A stretch of 50,171 bases of DNA from CAYRAV01 sp964422365 (GCA_964422365.1 CAYRAV010000017.1:1-50171), one strand, 5' to 3'. Positions 16,526 to 26,316 are shown, counted from the first letter of the stretch. Program-made: numbers and translations. Notes: generated by a model from the letters alone, not told the origin.

Positions 16526-17896
16526 TTAATATCCCTCTCCAAGCACTTGCCATTCTGCATTTTCATTTTCTCTTACAAATGTAATATGCCGGTATAAACT
16601 TCCTTCGCCCTCATGTTCTGTTTTCACCCAATATATCAATATATTTCCTGGAGGCATTTTACGTTCCTGATAGTCAGGGTTATCATTCTCCGACACATGG
16701 TATGACACAAGCGGATATGGTATTTTCTCTTTATAATACTTTACTAATAATTGTTCCAGCTTTTCCTTTTCTTCTTCTGATACTTTTTCTTTATAATTTC
16801 CCTTTTCTGGTTCTTCAGAAACCACTACCATCTTCTTATCATTTTTTTGTTCTGATTCTGAAACCTTTTCTGCACTTCCTATCTTCCCTTCTGCTGCATG
16901 TATACTAAAAATATCTCCCTGTTCCCTGCTAATCAGTTCAACACTGCCCATGCCTTCCTCCTCAGAAGCACATACAATATAATTATCATTAAAATCTCTT
17001 GGAACAGTATTTGCATTTGCTATTTTCTCCAAATTTTTTTGTGAAAAATGATAGAAAAATACTTGCATAAGTCCGTAACCATCTATGGTACAAACCAACA
17101 TTTCTTTCGGTTTTACCACTACACGGTAAATATCTCCCTGATCGAATAAAAGTTCTGCTTTCTTTGTTTCAAAACTATGTTTCTGATACAATTTTCCTTC
17201 TTCCATATAAATAATCGTACCATCATTTAAAAATCCTTGTATTTCATATCCCGGATCATCATATCTTTTTATAATTTTTTCTTTTTCATTACATATTACT
17301 AACTCATTTTGTTTTTTGTCTATGACCGCTACATTTCCGCAGTAATGATACAAATAATGAGGGTTAACTGCATCTGCTATTTTTTTCTTTTCCTGACTTT
17401 TTAAGTCCAGTGCCTGCAAAGCAAAAATATCCCCCTCTGTCTCCTGGATATAATACAGCACATCTTCTATTAACAATGCATCCTGTATTGAATATCCATT
17501 ACTTTTTACAATTATTTCTTTTTTATTTCCCTGCAAATCAGTTTTTACTATATTGCTATCTGCATCAATAAAAATCACTTGTTCTTCATATAAATTAGCA
17601 CACCCATAATAGGAATCTGACAACAAAGTCCCTGCTGCATTTTTGTCTTCATTAAATTGTTTCACGAACAAACCACTATATGACATCTCTCCATTCTTAT
17701 TTACATTGTCCTTATACAATAATATATCCTCACCAAATGTAAATTGATAAGAATGTGGTGTTTTGCCTAATTGATACTCCTGTTCTTTTTTCATTTGACT
17801 ACTTTTTTGTATTATAATTAAAACAAAACCTGCTACAATTATAATACCCAGTAATAAAACACCTATTTTCCATTTTTTTATTTTTTCTTTTCTCAT
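16526..17896 (-). CDS. Membrane-anchored propeller-like extracytoplasmic protein
   Basis: 456 aa. After a short basic N-terminus there is one membrane segment (WKIGVLLLGIIIVAGFVLII, residues 9-28), so most of the chain is outside the cell. Residues about 45-330 show recurring beta-strand pairs with Tyr/Ile/Asp (LYEEQVIFIDADSNIVKTD, ALLIEDVLYYIQETEGDIF, GFLNDGTIIYMEEGKLYQ), the pattern of DUF5050-like beta-propellers. A Lys/Glu-rich linker (about 345-380) leads to a small C-terminal domain (LVKYYKEKIPYPLVSYHVSE, ending VRENENAEWQVLGEGY). Its role is unknown. It lies in a run of exported proteins, separated from the amidase pseudogene by 145 bp. Confidence 0.7.
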   Translation of the reverse strand: MRKEKIKKWKIGVLLLGIIIVAGFVLIIIQKSSQMKKEQEYQLGKTPHSYQFTFGEDILLYKDNVNKNGEMSYSGLFVKQFNEDKNAAGTLLSDSYYGCANLYEEQVIFIDADSNIVKTDLQGNKKEIIVKSNGYSIQDALLIEDVLYYIQETEGDIFALQALDLKSQEKKKIADAVNPHYLYHYCGNVAVIDKKQNELVICNEKEKIIKRYDDPGYEIQGFLNDGTIIYMEEGKLYQKHSFETKKAELLFDQGDIYRVVVKPKEMLVCTIDGYGLMQVFFYHFSQKNLEKIANANTVPRDFNDNYIVCASEEEGMGSVELISREQGDIFSIHAAEGKIGSAEKVSESEQKNDKKMVVVSEEPEKGNYKEKVSEEEKEKLEQLLVKYYKEKIPYPLVSYHVSENDNPDYQERKMPPGNILIYWVKTEHEGEGSLYRHITFVRENENAEWQVLGEGY

Positions 17897-18041
17897 TTTT
17901 CATATCATCTCCTAAAAAACAATGAAGTGCTTCCATGATTTTCTTACTATTTTGGTATACATAAATATTTTAAGAAAACCTTTCCACACTCCATTCCAGT
18001 TTTGTTACTATAAATTTATATCTTTCATCTTCTTCACATCA

Positions 18042-19343
18042 TCACTCTGAAAAAGAAGTCGATTTAAATCGTAACAGACGCATTTTACAGGAGCTTCCAC
18101 CAAAGTTAGTAATTAAGCTTGACAGATTACGTTCAGAATAGTCGTCCTCATGCTGTGCAACCTTTACTTTTTTATAATCAGAAATTGTATATCCATTATC
18201 ATTATCATCTGACACCACTATCACTGAATGATAATATCTACCCACATCACTATTATAAAATTGTAAAACATCTCCTTTCTTCATTGCAGTTGATAAACTG
18301 GTGTATACTTTACCATTATTATACGATGTTGCCTTTGGTCCGTTTCCTGAATTTGAAGTCACATAATCATAGAAACTCACAACACCACAAAAATTAGAAG
18401 GAGGATCTCCTAAGGTAGAATCATAATTTCTACCATACCATTGGCTTGTCATTCTGTAATCGGATTTCACTCTATTTTTTAATGCCACACATGTTGAGTC
18501 TGTTAGAGACGGATTTGTTGGAATTGTATATCCATTTGTGCCTCCATATCCTGCCTAGACACATTGCGAAACAAAATTCGTGCAATCTAAGGATGCTCTT
18601 TTAAAAATATAATTATTATATTTGCCTCCTAATTTATATCCATAATTCCTTGCTTTTGTTGTATTATAGGAAACACTCACACTGGCAGTTTCACATTCTT
18701 CCTCTTTTATAACTTCTATTTCCTTTATCTCAGGCATCTCTAACAAACTATCTGCGTTTTTCTGTATTTCTTGAAAATAAGAATCTACCATACTATAATT
18801 ATCTATTGCAGATCTCGTTGCCTTATGATTCAATGCATCTTTTACCATTTGTGTTTCTACCGAAGTATTATCAAGATCTATTACCTTATACTGTTCTCCT
18901 GACATTTGTAATGTGACACGATAAAGACTTCCTGTTTCACATTCCTCATTATCACCATAGGAAAACATGTACTTTACATATACCATTGCTTCTAAATTAT
19001 TTCCTTGATTTGAAAGATCATCTATCGTAATTTCTTCCATATCGACCGCATGAATTCCACCTAATAATTTATTATATGTGTTTCTGGTACTAACCAAATT
19101 CTTAGCTATAATATAACCATTGATGCTGGCGAAATCATTGCTACTATAATCCATATCACTTTCTTCTAACAGAGTAGCAAACAAATCATCAAAATATTGC
19201 TCCAAAACTGTCTGCACCTCTTGATACTGAATGTCTCCTGCAGCATAAATATCTGTCTTCGCTATACATATAATTCCTATTGCTAACATTATTAACACAG
19301 GAAATATTTTTACAGTCTGCTTTAAAAGGTTTTTCATTTCCAT
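18042..19343 (-). pseudogene. Amidase_6-type secreted cysteine hydrolase, broken by one amber codon
   Basis: The reading frame is intact over about 433 codons except for one TAG at 18556 (minus). The first part has a signal sequence (IFPVLIMLAIGIICIAKTDI) and a domain that ends in ASLDCTNFVSQCV. After TAG the same frame continues AGYGGTNGYTIP and to YYHSVIVVSDDN and the normal stop. DCTNFVSQC is the hallmark of the Amidase_6 (PF12671) domain, with the Cys as presumed nucleophile and the later His as partner. A Trp is common after this motif, so TGG to TAG is the simplest cause. Members probably cleave peptidoglycan-related amide bonds. Start ATG at 19343 follows ggaggaattgtt. The truncated product would lack the catalytic His. 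Confidence 0.8.
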
Positions 19344-19464
19344 AACAATTCCTCCATTTCTTTTTTACATCAAATACTTTGAGTACCTTTAGCAAATACT
19401 CTTTGTTCCATCCGCATTTTTTCTTTTCCTGCAATCTACCTCCTTTCAAATTTCTAAAATTTTA

Positions 19465-19481
19465 GGCGTTTGTAAAACGCC
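19465..19481. repeat. Perfect 7-bp inverted repeat upstream of transposase
   Basis: GGCGTTT-GTA-AAACGCC. It lies 119 bp before the transposase start and may mark the left part of the insertion sequence, but I could not find a matching inverted end beyond the gene. Confidence 0.4.
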
Positions 19482-19599
19482 AGAACCTGTATAAATACGA
19501 GATATTTTTTGTCACAAAATAAAACATCTCCTCACTGGTTTGTGGTAAAATAGAGTTGCAAGAAACCATCAACCACCCACCAAAAGGAGATGCATTTAT

Positions 19600-21075
19600 A
19601 TGATAACATATAAACAACTCTCTTTAGCAGATTTTTTTGAAAATTGCCAAAATATTTTTGAAGATAACAAACCTCAGTTCCTAACATTGCTTGAAAAACA
19701 CATTGACCTTAGTCAATATATACCAGTTACTTTTTACAACCACTTTTATTCATCTACTGGTCGCAACCGTATTTACCCTCTTACCGCTTTTATTTGGGCT
19801 CTATTAATCCAAAAAATTTTTTCGATTCCAACTGACCGGTTATTACTTGTATTCCTGCAGTATTCCAAACCCCTTCGTGATTTCTGTGGTTTCAAAAAAG
19901 TTCCCGATGCCTCCAAAATCACACGTTTTAAACAGGACTTTTTACCGGACTTACAATCAGTCTTCGACAACCTCGTTGATGACACTGAACCGATATGCCA
20001 GGCAATTGATGCCGCCAAAGCCGACATGACAATTTTTGATTCGTCCAGCATTGAAGCCTTTGTTCAGGAAAACAATCCAAAATATGCTGACAGAATCATA
20101 CGCCAGTTAAAAGCTTACATGAAAACCTTAGACAAAGACTCTGGTTTCGACCCATACAAAGCTGCCTACAAAAATATGCCTTCACATGCCTCCTCAAACC
20201 CGGAAATAAAACAGCTCTATGCCAATGGACACTTCTGCTATGTGTTTAAGTTTGGCATTGTTACAAATGGTCTGGGCATCATCCGCCATATTTCTTTTTA
20301 TAACAAAGAGTTTCTGGCACGACATCCCGAAATCATTGTCAACAAAAAATCAGCTTCCCCTGATGAGGATAAATCAGTCCATGATTCCAGGCTTTTAATC
20401 CCTGCCTTGACAGATTTTTTCAAAAAACATCCACTGATTAACCCCAAAACTTTTCTTGGTGATGCAGCTTTTGATACCACTGATATTTATAAAAAACTTC
20501 TGACAGGTGATACCTTCGGGACAGGTAAACATTTTTCTAAAGCCTATATTTCCTTAAATGCCAGAGCACATCTTGAAAACAGGGACTATACAGTCAATGA
20601 AAACGGCATCCCCTGTTGTCCCCGCGACCCATTACTGCCAATGAAACCGGAAAGCAATACATCACATCTGTGCTTCGGTATCCCATCCCTGAAATTTGTC
20701 TGTCCAAAAATGAAATGGAAGCAGGATAAGGTAAAGAAAAAATCCTACCGTGAATGTCAATGTGACAATCCCTGTACTAATTCAAAATGCGGCCGGATGA
20801 TTTATATATATCCCGAAAAAAACTTACGTGCCTACCCGGGTACGGTAAGGGATACGGAAGAATGGGATGAAATCTACAAAATCCGGACAACCGTGGAACG
20901 TTCCATTAATCATGTAAAAGATACTTTCGGGCTTGCCCACCGCAAGACACAAAACGAAAGAACCTTACATACCGATTTAATTCTGTCTGGAATTACGCAG
21001 CTTATAACGGTCATTCTTGCGGATAAAATCCATAATCATGAATACATCCGGAGTCTGAAACCATTAATTGCATAG
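19600..21075 (+). CDS. Intact DDE transposase, IS1182/IS5-like
   Basis: 491 aa on the plus strand, opposite to its neighbours, with aaaggagatgcatttatATG as start. Residues about 35-110 match the DUF772 N-terminal transposase block (YPLTAFIWALLIQKIFSIPT, LRDFCGFKKVPDASKITRFK). A DDE catalytic core follows: TIFDSSSIEAF near residue 145 (first Asp), FLGDAAFDTTD near 285 (second Asp), and TTVERSINHVKDTFGLAH near 430 (Glu). A Cys-rich insert (CQCDNPCTNSKC) precedes the last block, as in IS1182-type enzymes. No frameshift or stop is seen, so it may be active. Ends are not defined: no inverted ends were found, though AGAACCTGT occurs directly repeated at 19482-19490 and 21096-21104. Confidence 0.9.
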   Translation: MITYKQLSLADFFENCQNIFEDNKPQFLTLLEKHIDLSQYIPVTFYNHFYSSTGRNRIYPLTAFIWALLIQKIFSIPTDRLLLVFLQYSKPLRDFCGFKKVPDASKITRFKQDFLPDLQSVFDNLVDDTEPICQAIDAAKADMTIFDSSSIEAFVQENNPKYADRIIRQLKAYMKTLDKDSGFDPYKAAYKNMPSHASSNPEIKQLYANGHFCYVFKFGIVTNGLGIIRHISFYNKEFLARHPEIIVNKKSASPDEDKSVHDSRLLIPALTDFFKKHPLINPKTFLGDAAFDTTDIYKKLLTGDTFGTGKHFSKAYISLNARAHLENRDYTVNENGIPCCPRDPLLPMKPESNTSHLCFGIPSLKFVCPKMKWKQDKVKKKSYRECQCDNPCTNSKCGRMIYIYPEKNLRAYPGTVRDTEEWDEIYKIRTTVERSINHVKDTFGLAHRKTQNERTLHTDLILSGITQLITVILADKIHNHEYIRSLKPLIA

Positions 21076-21194
21076 GACTTACCAACTGAATAGCAAGAAC
21101 CTGTGGCTTATTTCAGTGCACCTATTTTTGTGCAACCAGTATTCTGTTGTCATATTTTGCTAACCTATCCTTATCAAAGGACGGTTTCTGCTTT

Positions 21195-21794
21195 TCAAGC
21201 GTTTGTTTCGCAATTGCCTAAGATTACATTATCATTACCATAATATTTTTCAAATAATACTTTAGCTTCATCTGATACAGTCTCTAAATTTACGACAATA
21301 GCATTCCGTTCCTGATCAATACTTACTCCAATCATATTATCCGTTAATGCTTTTAATTCTTTATTATCCTGTTCATTCTCAACACAATCTTGGAATTTTT
21401 TGGATATTTCTTTATATGTCTCTTGTAAATCATTATATGAATTTTCTACTTCATTTATGACTACCTTATTACTTGTATTATTTATAATATTTTTTTTCTC
21501 ATTTGTGGAAGCATCGACAATTTGAACTACTAATTCTCCTTCTTCTGTCATATACATTCCACCATAGTATTCTTCATATTCTTTTTTACCCTTTGTATCC
21601 TTAGTTACAATCTTTTGTACTTCCTTATAGTCATTATTTATTTCTATTTCATCTTCTGAAATTTCCAAACTAGTTTCTTTTTGTGATTCTTTTGCTTCTT
21701 CAATCCGTTGTTTTAATAATTCCCCATTAGACTGTTCTTGAACTTGAATCTTTGTATTCTGTTGATCCATCAAAGAAACTATTAAGCACATCAT
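21195..21794 (-). pseudogene. Truncated secreted protein (prodomain-like)
   Basis: 199 aa remain. The N-terminus (VLIFSMMCLIVSLMDQQN read through upstream codons) looks like a damaged signal peptide, with an upstream stop in that frame. The body has YYGGMYMTEEGELVVQIVD, a Lys/Asn-rich middle, then NMIGVSIDQERNAIVVNL and DEAKVLFEKYYGN. That order is typical of the N-terminal prodomain-like part of clostridial secreted serine proteases, where a protease domain should follow. Here the frame ends at GNCETNA about 120 bp from the transposase stop, and no protease domain is found across the IS. Loss of the C-terminus by the insertion is the likely cause. The family call is tentative. Confidence 0.5.
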
Positions 21795-22176
21795 CGAAAA
21801 TATTAAAACATTCTTTTTTTACCTTATACCTTTTTCCTTCTTTCTTTTTAATCAAAACTATTTGTTACTCTTCTTCTTTTTCTGTTAAATAATTGTTTTT
21901 TAGCCATTTCATATTGTTTTTCATTATATATTGATATTTTTTATTTATTTTATATGTTTTTTTAATATTTGTCAATAAATTTTAAAATATTATTGTTAAA
22001 TAAATGTTGCAATTCAGCCTTCCGGCTGAACTGTAACTTATAGAAACTCAAGAAGTCCACGGTAAACGCATGAAATAGTATCTAGCCATAACTATAAATT
22101 TAATGTAAAATTATAGATGATATTTCTTATACATTCGTATACAATAACTCTATTAAGTCTAAATGGAGTGAAGAAA
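21795..22176. other. Gene-free AT-rich gap
   Basis: No credible gene. It contains an 18-bp palindromic hairpin TTCAGCC-TTCC-GGCTGAA around 22014-22031 and long A/T runs. It marks the start of a zone of IS debris that lasts to about 23250. Confidence 0.4.
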
Positions 22177-22380
22177 ATGAGCATAAATAAAGCATTAGAG
22201 GATTGTCTGGAATCTGTAGATGGTCCAAGAACAGAAAAGAATCTAAAACATAAATTTATCAACATTATGGTGATTGCCATTCCTGCCACAATCAGTGAGG
22301 CAGATACATGGAATGATATGGAAGACTATAAAGGCTTGCCAGAGGTTGGAACTGTGCATTTCCACCGTAGCAGAGGGTAA
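22177..22380 (+). pseudogene. ISAs1-family transposase N-terminal fragment
   Basis: 67 codons after gagtgaagaaaATG. LEDCLESVDGPRTEKNLKHK then FINIMVIAIPATISEADTW is the typical N-terminal block of ISAs1/H-repeat transposases (DDE_Tnp_1-associated domain; usual length about 370 aa). The catalytic core is missing. Downstream (22430-22495) a short coding scrap, KNCGWNHEYLLKVLKTLDVK, also appears in diverged form on the minus strand at about 19365-19440. Confidence 0.65.
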
Positions 22381-22699
22381 AAACAACAGAGAGCAGAAGT
22401 GATACCATTTACAGCCAAAAGGAAAAATTGTGGATGGAATCATGAATATTTGTTGAAAGTATTAAAGACTCTTGATGTAAAAAAAGAAGAAAATTAAATT
22501 TCCAAAATCTGGGTGCGTTTGCCGTGGAAAAAGTGCGGATATGACTTGAATTATCTTTACACCACTTTACAATTTTACCTATGATATCCAAATGACAAAA
22601 GCACTGTTTTCAAAGCCTTTATGATCACATTTGATTTTATTGTAGTTTCGGCATTTTACACGAAAGCGGCAAAAATTACCTTCTGATTTATTTGCTCAC

Positions 22700-23060
22700 T
22701 CAATACCAACCGAAACTCTTGTGCACTGGTGTCTTTTCTTTGTATTGTGCAAATAACTTATCATTGTATGGCAATATTTTCATTGCACAATACGCAATGT
22801 TAATCAGATTGACCATTGTTTCAATCCCCTTTCTGCTGCGTACCATGTATGCACAGATTGACCAGAAATTCTTTTGTTCATAATAGCTTACTTCCATATT
22901 CCAGCGGAATGAGTACAAAAATAAAGACACATATTGCATCCATTCTCTTCCGGTTCGGTTGAGTGGATCTTTTTCCTGCCATGTGGATGAACACCGGTGC
23001 AATTGTACTGAAGAAAAGCCTTCTTGTTTCTGCTGTTTTACTGCCTGCTGTCATATATGC
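22700..23060 (-). pseudogene. DDE transposase C-terminal fragment
   Basis: The minus strand reads FLYSFRWNMEVSYYEQKNFW, then YMVRSRKGIETMVNLINIAY and CAMKILPYNDKLFAQYKEK. This is the end of a DDE transposase, with the final catalytic Glu in the NMEVSYYEQK stretch. Another frame just upstream continues the match (RLFFSTIAPVFIHM), so the gene is frameshifted as well as truncated. Confidence 0.6.
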
Positions 23061-23065
23061 GTGGA

Positions 23066-23196
23066 CATATCTGCAAAACTTTGATAGTGATTTCTCAATT
23101 TGGCACCTGCTTTCAGACAAAATCTCGCCAGTTCCATATCTGTTGCACGTTCCTCCTTTTCTTCTGTTAATAAAAAATCAGATTCATAACAGATTT
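23066..23196 (-). repeat. Detached 131-bp copy of part of the 259-aa cluster gene
   Basis: This stretch matches 13138-13268, inside the first gene of the spike cluster, at 129 of 131 positions with no gap (constant offset 9928). It codes on the minus strand for the same peptide (ATDMELARFCLKAGA and neighbours) but lacks the rest of the gene. It lies between two transposase fragments. Confidence 0.9.
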
Positions 23197-23243
23197 AAAA
23201 CAATTGAGGATTATCTTGATTATTATATGAATAAGCGGGTGTA
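23187..23243 (+). pseudogene. IS3-type transposase tail fragment
   Basis: The plus strand reads NRFKTIEDYLDYYMNKRV before a stop, which resembles the extreme C-terminus of IS3-family integrase-type transposases (the FxTxxxxxxYIxYYNxxR motif). Only about 18 codons remain, so this is a weak call. Confidence 0.35.
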
Positions 23244-23306
23244 GCAGAATTTAGGAAACCTGACACCAATGAAATATTATAAAAGCTGTTAGAGGCACCA
23301 TAAAAA

Positions 23307-23329
23307 CTGCCCGGCACAGCACCGGGCAG
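23307..23329. terminator. Rho-independent terminator for the MarR-MFS-ADH operon
   Basis: CTGCCCGG-CACAGCA-CCGGGCAG forms a perfect 8-bp G+C-rich stem. On the minus strand it is followed by TTTTTATGG and lies about 80 bp after the dehydrogenase stop. On the plus strand it is followed by AAAAAATTTTT. Confidence 0.85.
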
Positions 23330-23407
23330 AAAAAATTTTTATTGTCTACTTGATGAAAATTACACATCTTCAGGCTTTCCAGCGATTATATATTATATCG
23401 ATTGCGG

Positions 23408-24421
23408 TCAAGAAAACCGGATCATCACATTAAATGCCTGATTTGGATCAGCTGCTATCTGAATGGCTTTGGAAATCTGTTCTAATGGAAACTCCTGTGT
23501 GATAATTGATCCCAGATCCCACATTCCACCTGCCATGATTTCCATTACATCCCGTACATCCTCTGGGAAGTAACCGCCAGATCCAATGATGCTTTTCTGT
23601 GAATAAGTCATATGCAGGAGATCAATCTGGCGCGGTTTGTTATTCACTGCTACTGCAACAAATCGGCTGATGATTTTTCCATGCTCCATAAAAGAATCCA
23701 GAATGTTATCCGCACCAGCTGCATCAATCCAGCAGTCAATGTCTGGTACCATACCAGTCAAAGCAGAAGCCGTACCAAAATAACCCCTGCCCTTTTCCAT
23801 AAAATTCTCCTTTTCTGTATTGCAGACAGCAAAACCAAGTTTCTCTGCGATCCTAAGACGGAAATCCGACATATCACAGAGCATAACCTTATCCATTCCA
23901 AAATATTTTAATGCAACAGCTGTGGCTAGACCAATCGTCCCACATCCAAACACCACTGCACTTTCACCTTTTCGCGGTTGACCACGGCGTGCCGCACGGC
24001 AGCCTACTGTAAATGGTTCGATTAGGCAGGCCAGTTTATCCGGGATTTCTTCTGGTACAGTATAAAGAGAATGATCCCGCTTGGCCTCTGGTACGAGAAT
24101 ATACTCTGAAAAACCACCGATAGTACCAGCATGCCGAGTGTCATTCTTTGCATAAAGGGGATAGGGATAGACTCGTTCTCCCACCTGAAAATCAGTCACA
24201 TTTTTACCAACTGCCACAATGCGTGAAACCGTTTCATGACCGAACTCACCGCCCACCGTAATCCGGTGACCAGTGTTGGGTCCATGTGTATAGACTGCCA
24301 CATCAGTTCCACAAATGCTGGAATAGATATTTTTAATAACAACATCATTGTTACCACAGACAGGATCGGAAAATTCCCTAACTTCCACGCTGCCTTTCCC
24401 TAAATAGATTGCTGCCTTCAT
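23408..24421 (-). CDS. Zinc-type medium-chain dehydrogenase/reductase
   Basis: 337 aa. MDR layout: NIYSSICGTDVAVY with the catalytic-zinc Cys near 37, GGEFGHETVSRI with the GHE motif near 61, and a Rossmann dinucleotide site VVFGCGTIGLATAVAL near 157-172. The usual four-Cys structural-zinc loop around residues 85-115 is missing; that region reads YAKNDTRHAGTIGGFSEY. Such enzymes oxidise or reduce alcohols, polyols or quinones with NAD(P)H; the substrate here is unknown. Start ATG follows gggaggaatcattt. It is the third gene of an operon with a MarR regulator and an efflux-type MFS protein, which suggests detoxification of, or response to, a small molecule. Confidence 0.85.
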   Translation of the reverse strand: MKAAIYLGKGSVEVREFSDPVCGNNDVVIKNIYSSICGTDVAVYTHGPNTGHRITVGGEFGHETVSRIVAVGKNVTDFQVGERVYPYPLYAKNDTRHAGTIGGFSEYILVPEAKRDHSLYTVPEEIPDKLACLIEPFTVGCRAARRGQPRKGESAVVFGCGTIGLATAVALKYFGMDKVMLCDMSDFRLRIAEKLGFAVCNTEKENFMEKGRGYFGTASALTGMVPDIDCWIDAAGADNILDSFMEHGKIISRFVAVAVNNKPRQIDLLHMTYSQKSIIGSGGYFPEDVRDVMEIMAGGMWDLGSIITQEFPLEQISKAIQIAADPNQAFNVMIRFS

Positions 24422-24460
24422 AAATGATTCCTCCCAATTTCTATTATATTATCATTGATT

Positions 24461-25837
24461 TCATTCTGCTATTGGCTCAGGTACGGCTTTCAGATACAAA
24501 AACACAGATACAGCAATTACAACTGTTATCATTCCATAGTATACATATACCACATGAACTGCATTGATATTGCTTCCTGCTAAGGTAAAAATCAATACAG
24601 AAAGTGTCGAGGCCAACGAGCTGGAAATCTGACGTATGGTGTTAAAAACCGCACTTCCGTCTATACGATTATTATCAGCGAGCTTACTGAGTGCCATAGC
24701 TGTGGCAGGAGAATTTAAAATAGACATGGCAACCGTTTGAAGTGCAAATGTTGTTGCAATATATACAATGCCTGTTTTTTCTGTGAAACAGAATCCCATG
24801 ATAGAGTATATTACAAATAGGACAATGCCTGCGAAAAATATCGGCTTAATTCCTGTCTTATCATATACTCTACCCGAATACAGAGTCGTGAAAACAGCCA
24901 GTATTGATCCAACCAGAGTCGCATATCCATAAGCAGCATCAGAAAAGCCGCAGATAGACTTTGTCAAAATCGGTAAAATCATTCCTGTTCCCATGGAAAT
25001 TAAATACAAACAAATGCTGATTACAACCGCAATCAAAAAAGAAGACTCTTTAAATACTCTTAGATTCAACATGGGCTTTTTCGAAGTAAGCTGCTGCCTT
25101 GAAAAAATAATAAGAAAAAGGATTCCAATTACTATTAGTCCACCACTAGTCAGCTTCAGAACTGAGCCACTGCCCATATTACTAACACCAATTAACAGGG
25201 AAGCAAAACCAATAGCCGATAGAAGTACAAATCCTATATTTAATTCAGCTTCTGATTTCGGTGTAACATTTTTCATGAAGATACTGCCAGCAATAATAAT
25301 TGCAAACCCAAACACGAACAGCGATACAAATACACCACGCCATCCGACTGTTTCTAGGATCAAAGCCGCATAAGTCGGTCCTACCACCGTGGATACCATG
25401 GATGCCATAGAAAATGCTGCCATAACTGTTCCATGTTTTTCCGGTGGATAGAGATTCAAGAGTATAACCTGTCCAAATGGAATCATCATACCACAGCCCA
25501 CCGCCTGAACTAAACGGCTGATAAGTAGTATCGGAAAAGTTGGTGCCAAAAATGCAAACAAGGAACCCACGGTATATGCCAGCATTGTTACAAAGAAATA
25601 AATTTTATTGGACATCTTTTTGAGTAAAAATGCCGTAACAGGAATAATGATTCCTGAAATCAATGTTGCACCACTTGTCAGCCATTGGGCAAGATTGGCA
25701 GACACACCAAAATATTCCGTAAAGTTTGGAATCATATTGGCTGTAACTGTAGTGGACATTGCTATCACAAAGGTTCCAACGATTAAAGTGAGAAAGATGC
25801 CTGTTTTTTGCATAGGTGAGACTTTGCTTTTTTTCAT
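24461..25837 (-). CDS. MFS transporter, DHA2-type multidrug efflux
   Basis: 458 aa from ATG at 25837, chosen because ggaggaataaac lies directly before it; an ATG 24 bp upstream lies inside the regulator gene. About 14 hydrophobic segments are seen, beginning TGIFLTLIVGTFVIAMSTTV. The loop with LISRLVQAVGCGMMIP matches the DHA2 motif (RxxQGxGxxxxxP), and FGQVILLNLYPPEKHGTVMA follows it. DHA2 carriers (EmrB/QacA/LmrB-like) export drugs or toxic metabolites using the proton gradient. The start is 2 bp after the MarR stop, so translation is probably coupled, and the dehydrogenase follows by 40 bp. Confidence 0.88.
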   Translation of the reverse strand: MKKSKVSPMQKTGIFLTLIVGTFVIAMSTTVTANMIPNFTEYFGVSANLAQWLTSGATLISGIIIPVTAFLLKKMSNKIYFFVTMLAYTVGSLFAFLAPTFPILLISRLVQAVGCGMMIPFGQVILLNLYPPEKHGTVMAAFSMASMVSTVVGPTYAALILETVGWRGVFVSLFVFGFAIIIAGSIFMKNVTPKSEAELNIGFVLLSAIGFASLLIGVSNMGSGSVLKLTSGGLIVIGILFLIIFSRQQLTSKKPMLNLRVFKESSFLIAVVISICLYLISMGTGMILPILTKSICGFSDAAYGYATLVGSILAVFTTLYSGRVYDKTGIKPIFFAGIVLFVIYSIMGFCFTEKTGIVYIATTFALQTVAMSILNSPATAMALSKLADNNRIDGSAVFNTIRQISSSLASTLSVLIFTLAGSNINAVHVVYVYYGMITVVIAVSVFLYLKAVPEPIAE

Positions 25838-25839
25838 GT

Positions 25840-26289
25840 TTATTCCTCCATTCGATGCCATATTTTTTGATTAACGTTTTCCATCATCTGCTCCAATACC
25901 TGCTCCGTCAGATGGATCTCCGGCTCAGAGAAGCCAGAACACAGGATGTTGTAGAAATCACTATGTATCTCTTTGATCCGTTTTACTGCCAAAACAGCTT
26001 TTTCAGTAGGATACAGATGCTTCATGCGTTTGTCTTTTTCATCCCCGACAATCCGTACATAGCCGGTTTCCACCAGCTTTTTAATGTTTTTGGTCAAGGT
26101 TGCCTTATCAACACGAATATACTTTACCATCTCCTGAGCAGATGCTCCCGGATGGTCATAGATATATTCCATATAAAATTGCTGTCCCCAGCCAATTTCA
26201 TAATCTGACAATCCATGATCGTAGTACATCCTCATCAGCCGGTCCAAAATAGAAATGCAACGCCCTAAATTTGGAAAATTATCATTCAC
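25840..26289 (-). CDS. MarR-family transcriptional regulator
   Basis: 149 aa if started at GTG 26289, which has aaaggcggg at about 9 bp. The longest frame (to 26373) would run through the operator and promoter, so I reject that start. A winged helix-turn-helix is visible: HPGASAQEMVKYIRVDKATL then TKNIKKLVETGYVRIVGDEK and DKRMKHLYPTEKA, the recognition helix and wing (DKRxxxxxLT motif) of MarR proteins. Flanking helices form the dimer interface. It probably represses its own operon with the MFS exporter and dehydrogenase, released by an unknown ligand. Confidence 0.85.
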   Translation of the reverse strand: MNDNFPNLGRCISILDRLMRMYYDHGLSDYEIGWGQQFYMEYIYDHPGASAQEMVKYIRVDKATLTKNIKKLVETGYVRIVGDEKDKRMKHLYPTEKAVLAVKRIKEIHSDFYNILCSGFSEPEIHLTEQVLEQMMENVNQKIWHRMEE

Positions 26290-26316
26290 AATTGCTTCAC
26301 CCGCCTTTACCGATAT

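Noticed and set aside
18556..18558. Amber codon as programmed recoding (pyrrolysine or readthrough)
   Set aside because: Only one such case, no suppressor tRNA or insertion element seen, and a TGG to TAG change explains it more simply.
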